DNA from: Zygnema circumcarinatum
Taxonomy: Eukaryota > Streptophyta > Zygnematophyceae > Zygnematales > Zygnemataceae
Direction: 5' to 3'
Length of the DNA stretch: 64,000 bases
Assembly: GCA_037447605.1 (NCBI GenBank)
Contig: CM074809.1
Coordinates: 3,799,770-3,863,769, forward strand
This document shows positions 11,990-24,300 of this stretch, in pieces; the stretch's first letter is position 1, and each line of letters starts with the position of its first letter. The notes beneath the pieces were generated by a model. The model saw only the letters and a list, made by a program, of their open reading frames with translations. It ran no database searches and had not been told where the DNA came from. Both the position numbers and the translations under genes were made by a program.

Positions 11990-12779
11990 CAAACGACGGC
12001 GGAGGAATCGCCGCGTGACGTGACGGAACGAAGACGACCGCCGTCCCGCGAAACGGGAGCCGTTAAAACTGGTCAAGTCGACGCGTGTCCGCCGTTAGAT
12101 GAAGATAACGGACGGATACGATTGAGTACGGATGTTAAAGCAAAATTGGAATGAGCCGTACATGCCGTACGGTACCCGAACCTGGGCACCGACCCTTCCA
12201 AGGCGAGTCGTACAGCTCGTACATGAGCAATGATTGAGCCACGTAGGACGTCACATGGCATGGTTGTGCCACTACTGGAAGCGTCAGTGGTTAGTTGAAC
12301 GGCGTTAACGGCGGAGCGTAAAGAGGGGCACTTAACTGTGACGAGGCAAAATCTTGATCTTGCCTCATGGAACGAGAGCACTGGGATGGCAACAATCCTA
12401 TTATTTTCCACTGCATCCATGCTTCATTATGAATGTTCTCGATGGTGTCATGTGATGGTAAAGGGAGAGAGCGGGGGAGGGAAAGAGAGAGAATCGAGGA
12501 TTCCTTGAACAAAGCTTACGATGAAGAACCCACAGTACATGCGTGCGATAATAACCTACTATGAATGTGGTGTTTAGGTTACTAGCAACTCTTACACTTT
12601 GGCCCTCCCTCTGCCCCTAAATGAGGATACACGTTTGCAATTTTACTTTTTTATTCTCTGTTTTTTTATTCCGTTCGAGTGCTGCCTGCAAACCCACCCA
12701 AAGCTCCCCTAAGGCATGCCTCATTACTACAGTACAAACGAGGTTATCAGTGCCGGCCTGGGAAGGAGGCGGGGCGGCG
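11990..12779. other. Intergenic: distal sHSP promoter and 3' flank of the phosphatase gene
   Basis: The region has CCGTACGG at 12165-12172 followed directly by a GTACC half-site, several AACGG/CCGTTA motifs, and a GA-rich run near 12463-12495. No coding frame here resembles a known protein. Confidence 0.5.
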
Positions 12780-15700
12780 TCAGAGGTCGTAAATGACGCC
12801 GTCTGCCTGGAGGTGCGCCGTCATGTTGAGGGCCTCCAGCATGGGCTCACCCCTCTTGTTCACTGTGAATATGCTGATGCCTCCGTTGTTGATATCCACT
12901 GCGCGAAACCTGACAGAGAGGAGGTAGGGAAGGAGGAGGAAGGGAGGGAGGGGCGAGATAGGTGCTTCAACAAGTATCAGCATACTTCTCTTCTATCTGC
13001 AAAGGTTACAAGGGGGTATGGCTGTCTGCAAATCTACAAAGCAGATTCTAAGGACGAGTAGGTAATGTAAGGGGCACACCTCTCAGGCCCCATGCCAAGG
13101 GCTGTGCAGATAAGGGCTCGGAGGATGGACTTGTGTGTCACTACCAGCACCCTTTCTCCCTGCCTCCCAGGAAACACCGAGCAGGCAATAACTTGTGGAG
13201 GTAAATAATTAAGGTCTTAAGATTAGGAATGGTCAATCTATCTCCACGAACTGAAAGCTACGATCCCAGGACAGGATAAGTTGAGCATAGCATCGCCTGA
13301 TAGCTCTGAAAGTATCTCCTAGTCAGATAAAGAAGCAACAAACGTCTGATTGCGATCAAGTGCTTGAAACCTAGAATTCACAGCTTCCTCGCATCATCTG
13401 CGCATCCTGCTCAAATTATGTACAGAGTGGTCCTCACTATCATCGCCAATTTCTATGCAGGTTCCTAACAGGGTTTCAGTTCGAACACTTACAGGGGCTG
13501 TGAGTATCTTGTTCCACGCCAGCTTCGCCTCGTTCCAAAGATTCCGAACAGGATACACTCCATCCACACTGAAATTGGCAGGGTCTTCTCTCCACGCCCT
13601 GAATAGCTCTGGGAATTGCCTCTTGGCCTCGTCTGGAGAGAGTGGGGCACATGTTAATGTCTATGCAGTTGCAGCTTACGATTTTAAACACTCAACTCTC
13701 CCTCGTGACAATGGGTAAATGACTATACACTACCGCACACACAACAGAAACTGCCATCAAGGGCACATGCTTGAGCAGAGATGGTGACGCGAAACACTGT
13801 GTCAGGGTTAAAGGCACTCATCGACACAACATTAACCCTGCATTAAGGTTCTGATTAGAAAAACAGAGTCGCGAAGATGACAAATTGCAATTCTTTTAAC
13901 AAGACCGCATGATCAATCCTGAAGACGACATATCAGAAATGACACAACGACGACCTCCACGATGGAACCAATCCATGGCAGGAAAAGTAGATTCCTACCA
14001 TTCTTTAAGCCCTCCAAAAACAGAAGGTTGGCTTCCCTCAAGGAATCCAAAAAAAAGAGGGGCTCCTCTCTGCCTTCCCAAATAAGTTCTGCACTTGACT
14101 GTATCCGGAAAAGAAGAGAGAAGAAAGCATCAAAACCCTTGGAAAAGGCCAAACGACGAGTAAAAAGGAGGCAAGCAGCCCCAAAACTGTGAGTGAAACG
14201 AGAAGCAATATTCTGACGGCTGGAGCTGGAATGGCTCTGGCCCACGCCTCCATCTGCATATCGGAGATAATGGTCGCAAGTATGCCCACAGCAGTCGTAT
14301 CACCTGTCCCCATGCCAATTACGCATGTGCATGCCTAGCATTACAACATCCAAGTTGTCCGACTTATGATGGACAAATCCCTTAATGGTCAATGCACGCG
14401 CATGCTATATTATCGCATAAGAAGTGCGTCTGCTTAAATCACAAACCTCTGTGGTCCTACGATCATTTATTCTAGTGTTCTCACCTTTGCTCTTGATATC
14501 GGGCTGGCGAAGCATTGATCAAAACGAATATTAGCTAGTGCCCCTTTACACTGTAGTGCTTGAACTTTGCCCTTCTCTGACAGGATAGACAGATTTGAGC
14601 TTCCCTGCACAATAGGACATGACGGCCGTGCTGGATTTTCGAAGTATGAAAAAAAGGTACTCAGAGGTTCTCATGCACCTCCAGTGACTTTTGAGTGCAT
14701 AGCAAGTAATGAAGTAGCATGTTGTGATTGTAACTTAGGCTACCGAGTCTGAATCGTTGCTAACCTCAGTGCCTGCTGCATCTTACATTTCTCACTATTG
14801 AGATCCCTGAATCGCCAAAAGCTTCCAGCCAGCAAAAGACACACATTCAACAAACCTGAACACGCCCTTCGTCATTCCACGAACTTAAGCCATGTCTGAT
14901 TAACAGGATCCTCTTTTCGTTTGCCAACGGCTTCATGACGAGCGGCTCTGTAGACCCTTTGAAGTCAATATTGCCGCCCGTAACAAAAGAATCCTTAACG
15001 GCTACAGCATTGGTGGCGACCTGGCTGCTACAATTGATAGGTGATAGCCTTCCTGACATACAGAAAGACAAGCTCGTCACTGGCAGGGTCACCGAGAGCC
15101 ATGGTCGTTATTGACACTCTGTAAGCTGACTGAGGCCGAAGATGCAGCTGAATCATTCCTAAATATCACATGAGAAATTTGACAGGGAAAAATATGAAGG
15201 CAGTTTTTCTGATCTAGTCATCCTACAACAAGCAAATGCACTTTGCGACAAGAGTTCAGTGTCAGGCTGCACATAAACCGTTCGGTACCACAGTTTTAAA
15301 ACTTAACGCATCTTTACTTGTACTCTGTCAGTTAAGCCTTAATCTCATTTTCGCACACCCGGCAAATAAATTACATACTTGACTTTCCTTTCCTCCCTGC
15401 ACCTGTGTCGGGAGTTACGGCATCCTCCAGGCGAACATGACAATGAGAAGTCTGCATAGCTGGTGGCTCCCTACGAACCAATTCCTGGTTCCATCTGAGA
15501 TTATCCGGGATAAGGCTGCCGCACGTATGACCATTTCTAAACCTAACTTCTCCAATGAGTCTCCTTTTTTGTAGCTTGACGTGCTTCAACCTTTGAGACG
15601 AGGATCTTTCCAAGAAAATCTGCACATTGGAGTGAAGCAGTCAGCATTCAGCAGTCAGCAAAAAATCAGGATACGAGTCCAAAGAGTCAGACATGTCAGC

Positions 15701-15943
15701 CCGAATCCACCCGCTATAAGAGAAAGAGTAATGGTCGCAAGTACTTAATTTGCCTCGAAGCAAGAAGTTCATAAATTGACACAAGCAGCTCTCGAAAAAA
15801 TGCACAAGGGAAACTAGAGATCGCATAAGAACAGAACGGGAAAAACAAACCTTGCATTCATAATTTCTCGTTCCAATTGCAGCTCTCCCTGAGTCCACCT
15901 CAAAACAACAGTTGTTTATTCTGTCAATTGCACAAGTCGCCAT
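12780..15943 (-). CDS. Histidine phosphatase (PGM-like), probable 2-carboxy-D-arabinitol-1-phosphatase type
   Basis: Phosphoglycerate-mutase-like phosphatase. Eight exons: 15851-15943, 15379-15619, 14856-15052, 14485-14604, 13999-14098, 13493-13632, 13080-13159 and 12780-12909, all in phase, 366 aa. Catalytic elements: the RHG phospho-histidine motif (ILLIRHGLSSWNDEG), an Arg in FASPISRAK, an acidic LREAN segment and the second His in VLVVTHKSILRAL. The segment WREDPANFSVDGVYPVRNLW closely follows what I recall of plant CA1Pases, which dephosphorylate the nocturnal Rubisco inhibitor CA1P and relatives. The first 130 residues are poorly conserved and could be a plastid transit region, so the start is uncertain. 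Plant CA1Pases I recall carry a second PGM-like domain, which is absent here. A generic PGM-like phosphatase is the alternative. Confidence 0.85.
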
Positions 15944-16249
15944 TCCTCCTCGTTTCTTAAAAAGTTACTTTCAATCACATACTCAACTCTTGCACTGTAT
16001 GTCTACACTCTTCATAAACCACCTCCTCGCAATCCTGATTCCTGTTTATCTTGATATCTCAAGCCTAAAACGCCCTTCAGAGCCTGACCCCTCTTCTCCC
16101 TCCCAGTTTCCTCCTCTCGACTCGTTCCGTCACTGCCTTCGGCAACATTCCATGCGTTCCACGAGTTTGACAGTTAGTCCCGCTTGACGCGCACAGAAAC
16201 AGAGCCCCATGGGAGCCCGAGGTCCTATGGCCTGGATATTTTTGTCCAG
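15944..16249. other. Upstream flank of the phosphatase gene
   Basis: Short intergenic stretch with CT-rich sequence near 16086-16130 and no coding signal that I can support. It leads into retroelement-tail copies. Confidence 0.4.
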
Positions 16250-16545
16250 AGATTCTATCAACACAAATTCAGGGGCGTGGTTTTCCGCTCCTCGCTTTTT
16301 CCTTTTGTGCTTACGTCGTTTGCGACCAGTTCCTCGTGGTTCCCCATGATGCTGATGTTGTCCATGTACATTTGATGGCATCATCGCCATCGTGAGATCA
16401 ATGCCACATCTTTCCCATTGCGCATTCAACTCTCCTTAGGTCCTCGCATTAGGTCCTTTGCGACCAGTTCCTCGTGGTTCCCCATGCTGATTTTGTCCAT
16501 GCACATTTGATGGCCTCGCCATCGTGAGATCAATGCCACTTCCTT
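16250..16545 (+). mobile_element. Truncated non-LTR retroelement 3' tail, with the tail present twice
   Basis: The stretch from about 16275 (GTGGTTTTCCGCTCCTCG) to 16410 matches, with substitutions, the minus-strand sequence running from the end of the retroelement ORF remnant at 20232 into its 3' flank. Shared parts include GACCAGTTCCTCGTGGTTCC, TTGTCCATGTACATTTGATG and CATCGTGAGATCAATGCCAC. The tail portion recurs at about 16456-16541 in the same orientation, 136-138 bp downstream. No intact ORF remains. I read it as a 5'-truncated insertion with a duplicated tail. Confidence 0.6.
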
Positions 16546-17571
16546 TTCTTCAAATTCTGGGAGAGCGAGCACGGAAGCAGGCATGCGCATAGCTCCATGC
16601 ATGCCCTTCTCTAGGATTGAACCAAGGATGATGTCGCTAATGAGACTGATGTCGCTAGTTGGTCTCCTTGCAAGTCAAATCTCCTTGCAAAAGTGATACT
16701 TTTGTTGGGTATCTGCTACATTTGCATGCCGTAATTGTGTTTATGTCACGAGTTTTATTTATACGCCACTGTGAGTGAAATTCTTGGAAAGCAAATACTG
16801 GATGTTTCAGATGGCGCTTGAGTAGCAGAATTTTAATGTGTCCAATTCTATCATCAAATTCTCCTTCCATCAGGCTATAATAATGAGAGGAACGTAATTG
16901 CAAAGCGTCAAAACGACCTGTTACAATGCAGAACATAGGAAAGCAGAAGGGGATTTGTACACGTTCTTGTTTTAGTCCCACCCTCCTGTCCCCCCCCCCG
17001 CTCTCTTGACCCCCTCTAAGTGCTCTCCCTCGACAGACGACAACTAGGGGTCGGAATCCTCATCCCGCCCCAAGGGTTTTGCAGGTACAGTCTCATTCTG
17101 TTTTTTAAAGATGGTTATCCGCCGAATGAGCTTAACTAAGCACTAGTGCACCCCTATTGAAGTACAAAGTTAGAGCAATAAAAAATGCAGCCACGTATTT
17201 GAGGACGTGGACCGCCACATCAACGAGGGAGCCACATCGATAAGGCAAACGGCTACAAGTCCCAACAAGTGTCACACACAGAACCACCCTCAGCATAGAA
17301 GCACTCTCTTGGATCCAACCCGACGCACTGGAAGTGACACCACGTGACATCATTCAAAAACTGCAAAAACCAGCGAGGCCTTTCCAGTCTCCGTTTCGCC
17401 TTTCAGTGAATATCTGCACAGCTAGTGGACTGCAAGTCACAAAAAATCCCGCCAAGATGAGGGCCGGGCCGGTGAACAACTTCTGTTGAGTTGATCTTTA
17501 CATCTTCATCAAGAGCAATTTCCCCTCAAAACTGACTCTACAATTACCAGGAGTCTGGCCTGCCCTATACT
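16546..17571. other. Intergenic, nothing identified
   Basis: About 1 kb between the retroelement fragments and the 3' end of the cyclophilin gene. I see no coding exon with splice support and no RNA gene. A C-run lies near 16989-16999. Confidence 0.5.
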
Positions 17572-19346
17572 TTACAGCTGTCCACAGTCCGCGATAACAA
17601 TCGGCTTGGTGGGTTTCCCCTGCATCCCAGACACCACAAGAGACACCTTAGACATCTATGCAGTCAAAATGTGGTCTTTCCCACTCATGACGGCCGCTAT
17701 ACACCGGAAGTGTTTACTGATGCATGAAATTGCGACGAAAGGAAGCCACCAAACAGTGGCCTACGTTTGATTCACATTGAGGAAAAGACACACATCAAGC
17801 GCATCATTCGGGAACTTGACAACATGGGTGTAGGTCCTGGTTGGCTTCACATACCGAGCTTGAGCCGTGTGCTTCCATATTCTTCACCACATCCATGCCA
17901 TCGACAACTTGTCCGAAGACCACGTGCTTCCCATCCAACCACGCCGTCTTCACAGTGCAAAGGAAAAACTGCACATCCGAAACATAAAAATCCAATGTCA
18001 CAACACTGTGACACGGGCAGGGGAGGCTCGCACTGACTGAACAGTGGTCAACATAAATAAGAAGTTCTCAGCACTGAGTGTGGTTCAGACAGTCAAAACA
18101 TTTGCCATGAAATACCGTGCGATCATCGTTGCTGCAGAAGACTTACCTGGGAGCCATTGGTGTTGGGACCAGCATTGGCCATGGAAAGCACTCCAGCTCC
18201 AGTGTGCTTCTTGATGAAGTTCTCATCAGCGAACTTCTCTCCATAGATAGATTCACCGCCAGTTCCGTTGCCATTGGTGAAGTCTCCACCCTGAGCACAC
18301 AAGAAAATGCATAATAGGTCAGAGGGAACGAACCAACCAGAGTTAACAAAAAAAGCAGAGGAAAACGGGAGCCGCAAAGCAGGAAAGAGGCTTTCTTCAT
18401 TCTTTTTCAAGACAGGGTGCCTGGTTAATAAAAATGTACAACAACAACAAAAATAATTTGAAGTGCCGATTCACGTTACTCCGAACGTGACTGATCTCAT
18501 CCTCTGCGAGCCAAAAAACTTGCCTGGCACATAAACTCCGGGATGATACGGTGGAAAGCTGAACCCTTGAAATGGAGCGGCTGCCAACAAAGCGGGTGCA
18601 AACAAAGCAATTGGACTATCAAAAGGTGAAAGGTGTGACGGTAAACAAAATCCAATTCAACGACAGTCAATAAGTGCAAACATGCCTTTACTAAAGAGAG
18701 ATCTGCTGCAACCATCAGCAAATAGCAGCACCATCACGCGTGTCCCAAAGAGTGAAACATGCGATTTTACCTTTCCTCTCCTGCCCAATCCCTTCTCGCC
18801 TGCATCCACGCAGCAAGATATATTCTGTTAACCTTTACTTGCAGTGCAGGCTTCTGCTTCGACGCAGAATAAGGGAAAAGGAGACACTAGACGATGAAGT
18901 GAGCCTCACAAACATTTTAGGGTTTCATCAGCACCATAAGCGTAGGGTAGGAGGGTGGGAGTAGGAGGGTAGGAGGGTAGGCTACATGCGTTGAATGCAT
19001 GCTCCTCCAAAGCAATGACAAAAAGAATCGCGCAAAAGAAATTTCAAAGGACTACGGAATAAACAAAATTGAAAGACTCACCGGTGCAGAGAGCCCTGAA
19101 GTTTTCTGCAGTCCTTGGGGTCGTATCTTTGAAGAGCTGTCACGATCAGGAGAGGAAGGGGAATATAGTTAATTCGCATTACAGAAAGTTAAGCACTGGT
19201 TTAAATTTGCTTCACAAGGTGAAAACTTCCAATCAAACTTCCTTGCCAACAATAAAAAACAATCAAAAACTCCTCACCTCCATCACAATCCTTCCAGCAG
19301 GACGACCGCCGATGGTAATGTCAAAAAAGACGCGAGGGTTAGCCAT
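17572..19346 (-). CDS. CYP: Cytosolic cyclophilin (peptidyl-prolyl cis-trans isomerase)
   Basis: Catalyses cis-trans isomerisation of X-Pro bonds. Seven exons: 19278-19346, 19082-19136, 18771-18799, 18524-18580, 18147-18290, 17855-17968 and 17572-17619, in phase, 171 aa, as usual for a single-domain plant cyclophilin. It starts [19 protein letters not shown]. The catalytic segment is [15 protein letters not shown] (Glu where Gly is usual), and the cyclosporin-contacting Trp is in [12 protein letters not shown]. The plant divergent loop [18 protein letters not shown] is present; most of it is encoded by a 29-nt microexon. It ends [10 protein letters not shown]. There is no targeting peptide, so it is probably cytosolic. 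The intron after exon 4 begins GC instead of GT (CCAG/GCAAGT). Confidence 0.95.
18522..18523 (-). other. Non-canonical GC donor in the cyclophilin gene
   Basis: Exon 4 ends CCAG at 18524 and the intron begins GCAAGT. The reading frame (FMCQ joined to GGDF) requires this site, and there is no nearby GT in phase. The rest of the donor is a strong consensus, as is typical for GC-AG introns. Confidence 0.8.
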
Positions 19347-20080
19347 TTTGGAGTCTGTTCAGAGTCTGCAGAACAGCCGTCCGACTCCATCAGAACCAGA
19401 CCATTAACACTCATGCCTTCCGATAATATCAAAGGCTCAGTTCATCGTCCCTGCCTCAGCAGAGCGCCATACAGTCGATCTCCCAGTATGCGTCCAGTAT
19501 GCGTCAAATAGTAGTACAACGCCACTGCCACACTTCACTCTACCAGACATACACCGAGCTCGAACAAATGCGCATTCGCTGTCTTCACAGCAGCAGCAAG
19601 ATGATCAATGAAACCATGCATCCTTCACTCACCTTTGCAGGAAATTGCGGAGCTGAACTCAGGCCGAATGTTTGCAAGCCACAAATAATTTGCAGGGACG
19701 AGCAAATATTTCTGCAGGCGGTTAAACCTCGTGCAAGGTAGAATTTCATTTTTTTTTTTCGAAAGGCCAAATATTCTACAAACGTGCCACGGCCTAATGG
19801 ACACGTGGCCCGATCCTATTGGATATTGAAAAATATCTCGTCTTGGAGCAAGCCAAAAAAAAAAAAAAAAAATTGCGTGGCGTTCGGTTCTCGGCGGGCT
19901 CGGCCCTCGGCCGCCGTTCCATTCGCCAGTTCCAGTTCTAGAAACGGAACTGTGAAAAAAACGCTTTCTGTGGGCTAGTTGACTTTTTGGTTTGTTTGTT
20001 TCCAATGGTTACCAACCGGTGGCAAGGGCCAATCACTGCCGACAATGAAATGGACTGGCAATGAATGACCTAAAGCTGGG
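19347..20080. other. Upstream region of cyclophilin
   Basis: It contains an ACACGTGG G-box near 19801, a CCTATTGG box near 19815 and a poly-A run at about 19854-19871. I see no other gene. Confidence 0.5.
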
Positions 20081-20765
20081 TAATAATGTCATCAAATGTA
20101 CACAGGAAAAAAAACAAACGCAAACTTTCATTGAACTCGCGATGGCGAGGCCATCAAATTTACATGGATAAAGGCAAAATGTGGAACCACGAAGGACTGG
20201 TCACAAAGGACCGAAACACAATAAAACGAAGCTAGGAGCGGAAAACTACGCCTAGGCACAACAACGCAGCCCTAGAAGCAGCCGCGAAGGTCACCGATGT
20301 GAGGCACGTCGCGAGGAGGGAGCGGCGGAAGTCCACCAACACGGTCACCAACAACTGCAGNNNNNNNNNNCGAAGTAGCGTAGAAGCGAGGCAACGCTGA
20401 AGGGCGACGGAAATACGTTGTCGATAAAAGGTAGCCAAGATCGCCGGAGGAGGGCTTCCGGGGCCGTGCATCTCGAAAGAGCGATGGGCGCACTGGCGAA
20501 GGAAGGTATCCAAACGGGTGTCGAGGCAGCCAAAAATCTCAATAGCCATAGGAACAAACTCGTCGGCTGCATCACGGTGAGCATATGCACGCTCCTTGCG
20601 AAGGGCCGCATCGCGAGCAGCCACGCCTTCATGATGTGCTGCACGTGACAATAAATCGCGACGGGTTGGATCGGCCAACACAATATCCCCAAAAATACGC
20701 CGGGCACCATCCATAAGAGCCAAATCAGGGCGAACTCCGCGCTCGCCACGAATAGTCGGCCGTGG
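20081..20765 (-). mobile_element. Non-LTR retrotransposon remnant: C-terminal ORF fragment plus 3' tail
   Basis: A minus-strand frame from about 20765 to 20232 encodes GERGVRPDLALMDGARRIFG, then DIVLADPT, then an alanine- and arginine-rich helix and FVPMAIEIFGCLDTRLDTFL. The RPDL, DIVLADP and F-P-AxExxG arrangement resembles the region downstream of the reverse transcriptase in non-LTR-type retroelement ORFs. The upstream polymerase is absent, so the copy is 5'-truncated. A run of 10 N (20361-20370) interrupts it. Beyond the stop, 20081-20231 is the tail shared with copies near 16.3, 32.4 and 63.1 kb; the CATCAAATNTACA core occurs twice here, about 62 bp apart. Class assignment is an inference. 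Confidence 0.6.
20361..20370. other. Assembly gap, 10 N
   Basis: Ten unknown bases inside the retroelement remnant; the frame on both sides is the same only if the true length is 10 or differs from it by a multiple of 3. Confidence 1.
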
Positions 20766-21358
20766 GGACACCAGGTGGCTCGAAAAGGCCCACAGGAAAA
20801 GGCCCACTATGGAGAAGCAATGCGAATGGCAACCATTGGGGGAATGGTAAGCAAGCACTGTCTGGCAACCATTGGCAACAGTTGGTTGGACCGTCAACCA
20901 ATGGTTTGAACCATTGCCACCAGCTCACAAACACACTGCGTGATGGCGTTACTTGCGTTTCGCAAGCAGTTGGGAAGAACCGAAAAAGCTGCTATGGATA
21001 CTTTCTACATATATACACTAGTACAAGTTTTAGGGCTTTGTCCACTGCTGAAGCTCAGGGGTCTTCCGCAAACACCAAAGGCTCCCCTCTACCTCTCGCC
21101 GGTCTACGGCCTCCCTTCCCAAGCTGCAGTTGCCCCACTTCCTAACCATCGTACTCATCACATCCCACCTGTAAGCAAGCAATTCTCACATATGACGAGC
21201 AGGATGCCACCCATGGAACCCCTTACGAGCCTAGCAATCCTAGCCTTAGGTTAACGACTTCATTTTCCAACAGCTCACGGTCCACTCATTGCATAAAGTC
21301 TTCCTCTCCCTCTCCCTCTCCCTCTCCCACTCCCTCTCCCTCTCAGAGGGAAGCAATG
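20766..21358. other. CCAAT/CAACGGTTG-type repeats and 3' flank of aldehyde oxidase
   Basis: From about 20775 to 20935 the sequence is dense in GGCAACCATTGG (copies near 20838 and 20868), AGTTGGTTGG and CCAATGGTT motifs, similar in kind to the arrays at 4.8 and 44.5 kb. A CTCTCC repeat follows at 21302-21344. No gene is supported. Confidence 0.5.
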
Positions 21359-24300
21359 CTAAAGGCGAAGGAAGGTGACGGGAATGTCTGCCGCGAGGGC
21401 GATCTTGTCAACTGTGGCGGGGGCACTCAGAGGCACCCACCGGCCGTCGTTTCGGTCTGAACGGCCTGCCTGAACTGCCTGCCTTACTGCCAGCAGTGCA
21501 CTGAAAAAGGAGTGCCCCACATCCCCGAATGTTCATGTTAGAGAAGGGAGAGGGCACAACGGGAGGGAGGGAGGGTTGGGGTCTCGACATTGCAAATACA
21601 ACTGCTGTAATTGGCTTTAAAAGGCGAAGGGCCGCCTGACAGGGGGAGGCAATAGTCTACAAGTGATCGAGGGAATTTTTCTGCTCAACGGATTGCAGAT
21701 AGCATCAAAAGGTAGAAGGCAGACATTTGCGAACAGTTTCTGCTTCACTTACCTGGTAGCCATGGCGTAGGGAGGCTCTCCCGAGGCCTGCAGTCCATCA
21801 AAAGACATTGAACGTGAGTGAAAGGCTGGACATGTGGATCGTCATAAAAGAGCATCTTTTAACTGTCAAAGGTCGTCAAAGACATTCTTCCGCTCTAACC
21901 CTATCATTAACTTTAAACATAAGTCATTAGGAAAGTTAAGAAGCTAAGTCGTTAGGGCCATCACCTCCTCCCCCCCAACCCACGTTTGATGACCTTCCTT
22001 TGCAGACTATTTCTATTTTCTGCATCATTAGCAATATGAGAAATACGAGATTTAAATGCCAACCTAAGCAGTACCTTAGAACGCAGAAACCCAGATGGGT
22101 TGCCACTGTTCTGAAGCAGCGCTGTACGGAAGTCATGCGGAATATCCTTATGGCATGGAGGTTTGTACTCCCACGTGCCATCAGACAGGAGCTGCAGCAA
22201 CGACATTTCATTACCACATAGTCAATGACATGCAATTGCTTATATAGAATCAAAAGGACAGATTTGAACCGCATGCCCGGTGTATCCCAATTTTGCAGCA
22301 ACAATCACTTACTCATAATGGGTTCAAATCGAAGGTTTGATTCACAGAACTCTCACTCTTTCGACAAAATTCCAGCCCATTTTCTATTGAAGATCATCAA
22401 ATTCTCCAGCAAAATAACCTGCCTCAATCCCTCTCTCTCTGTGCTACATTCCAGTAGCAAGCGAGGCATACCTTTCCGTCAAGCGACTCTTGATTGTAGA
22501 TGTATTCTTCACTGAAATAGTTACCTATCCCCATCATGAAGGCTCCTTGCATCTGTGGCCTCCACATCAAAATCAAGGAATCAGGTTCCGAGTTCAATCT
22601 GCCATATTGAGCAAAAAAGCGGAGGCAATACCAATCGAGAATAGCGCCCTACAGCTCTTCAGTTACCCGAAATGATAATGTTAGAGAGAAGGTGGCAAAA
22701 CATACCTGCCCGATGTCGATAGCAGGGTTCAGACTTTTGCCACAGTCAAGTAGAAGGTCAGAGCGAAGAATTCGGGTGTCTCCTGCAGTTCTCCCACTTT
22801 TGTTTGAGAGACCCAATACCTCGAAACAATATAGGCAAACTCCCCATTGAAGTATTCGCAAACATATGGCAAAGTCTTGCAAAATGATCCCATTACTTAT
22901 CTTTCTATTCCAAAGAACCTTCGTAGCAATAAGAACGACATGACGCAAAACTGCGTGCAAAAAATTACTTTCTATGTTTCAAATAAGGCCCTCTGCACAT
23001 ACCGGTAAGAGTATCCACCTCCACTTCTGTCACTCCAGCTCCATATGACATGTACCTGCAGCGGGCATTGCAACCATGAACTATGCATGAAATTAATCCA
23101 TCCTCATGCTTACGCTCACACATGTCCTTGACAGTACAAAACCAAACATACTCGAGCTTCACAAAATCAATAACCGTCGTGCTACCAAAATTCCAATCGA
23201 CGAGTAACAGACAGTTCAATTTGAGTACCATTTCCCAAACTCAAACCAACCATCCCGTCCCATAACTGCCTAACTGCCTATTGTGGAGACAGAGAGAGAG
23301 AGCGAAGAGAGAGAGAGAGAGAGAGCAGGGAAAAGAAACAGACTCCTGCAGGTGAAAACCTACTGGTAGAGGCCGTATGGGCTCGGATCGGGAAATGCTC
23401 GTCCCCTTGCTTGCAGGTCAACTCCGGTCTCTACCGCCGCCTCTATGAGCTCATCCCAAGAGGGGGCTGCTCCCTTTTGTAAAGTCAGTTGGCGACCAAG
23501 GGAGCTCAGACGGTCCACCAACACTTTGCACGCAGCCTGAAGACATTACATTTCAAACATAGTCAACACATAGACATTCAATAGACAATCGACAAGTAGA
23601 CATTCAATAGACATTCAGCAAATGGGGGTTCAATGCAACATTCAACTAATCGACATTCAGTAAACACTGAGCAAACGTTGAATGAACTTGGGCTCCATGC
23701 AGGCTGATCGACATCCATCACCAATCATTGTTGATGACAGGGTCTTTCAAAATGAGGATGAGGCTAGTTATGACAGAATGAGCCACACAGAGAAACTGAA
23801 GGGTCCAAGAATGTAGCACAAGAATCCCATATGGCTCATGCACACACAGGCAACATGTGGGAGCATTTCTGTTAAGGGTAGAGCAGCATACTTGCGTTGC
23901 CATGGCCGAAAGCTCGGAGGTGATCGAGCCTCCAGTCGACATGACATTGTTAGCAACATCAGTTGAGACATTCCCAACCTTCACATACTCCATTGGGAGT
24001 CCACCTCCTGCCACCTTTCCAAGCTCCATAGCTGCCACCTGCCCTTCCTCAAACACCCCTTCAAGTCTGAGCATGCACAACAACAAAGCTTGCATCTTTT
24101 GTTTGACAAACCATACACCTTATTATTTAGAAGGAAATGAGATGTTCATTTGGTACAGTACACCAGCTACACACACATCCATTGTCATGTGGCATAAAAA
24201 ACAGCCACATGTTTAAAACTCGTCTTCCCACTATCACCACATATAGAATACCACAGACCACCTTGAGCATTATAACTCACCTGTGCAACCTTCACGTTGA

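Noticed and set aside
11032-12154. Long plus-strand open frames over the sHSP region
   Set aside because: They are GC-rich shadows of the sHSP coding strand and its promoter, with no recognisable domains.
23992-24086. Upstream extension of an aldehyde oxidase exon (LEGVFEEGQ)
   Set aside because: The frame is open, but a GGGCAG acceptor at 24039 joins VAQ to VAAMELGKVA as expected for the family, so the extra residues are intronic.
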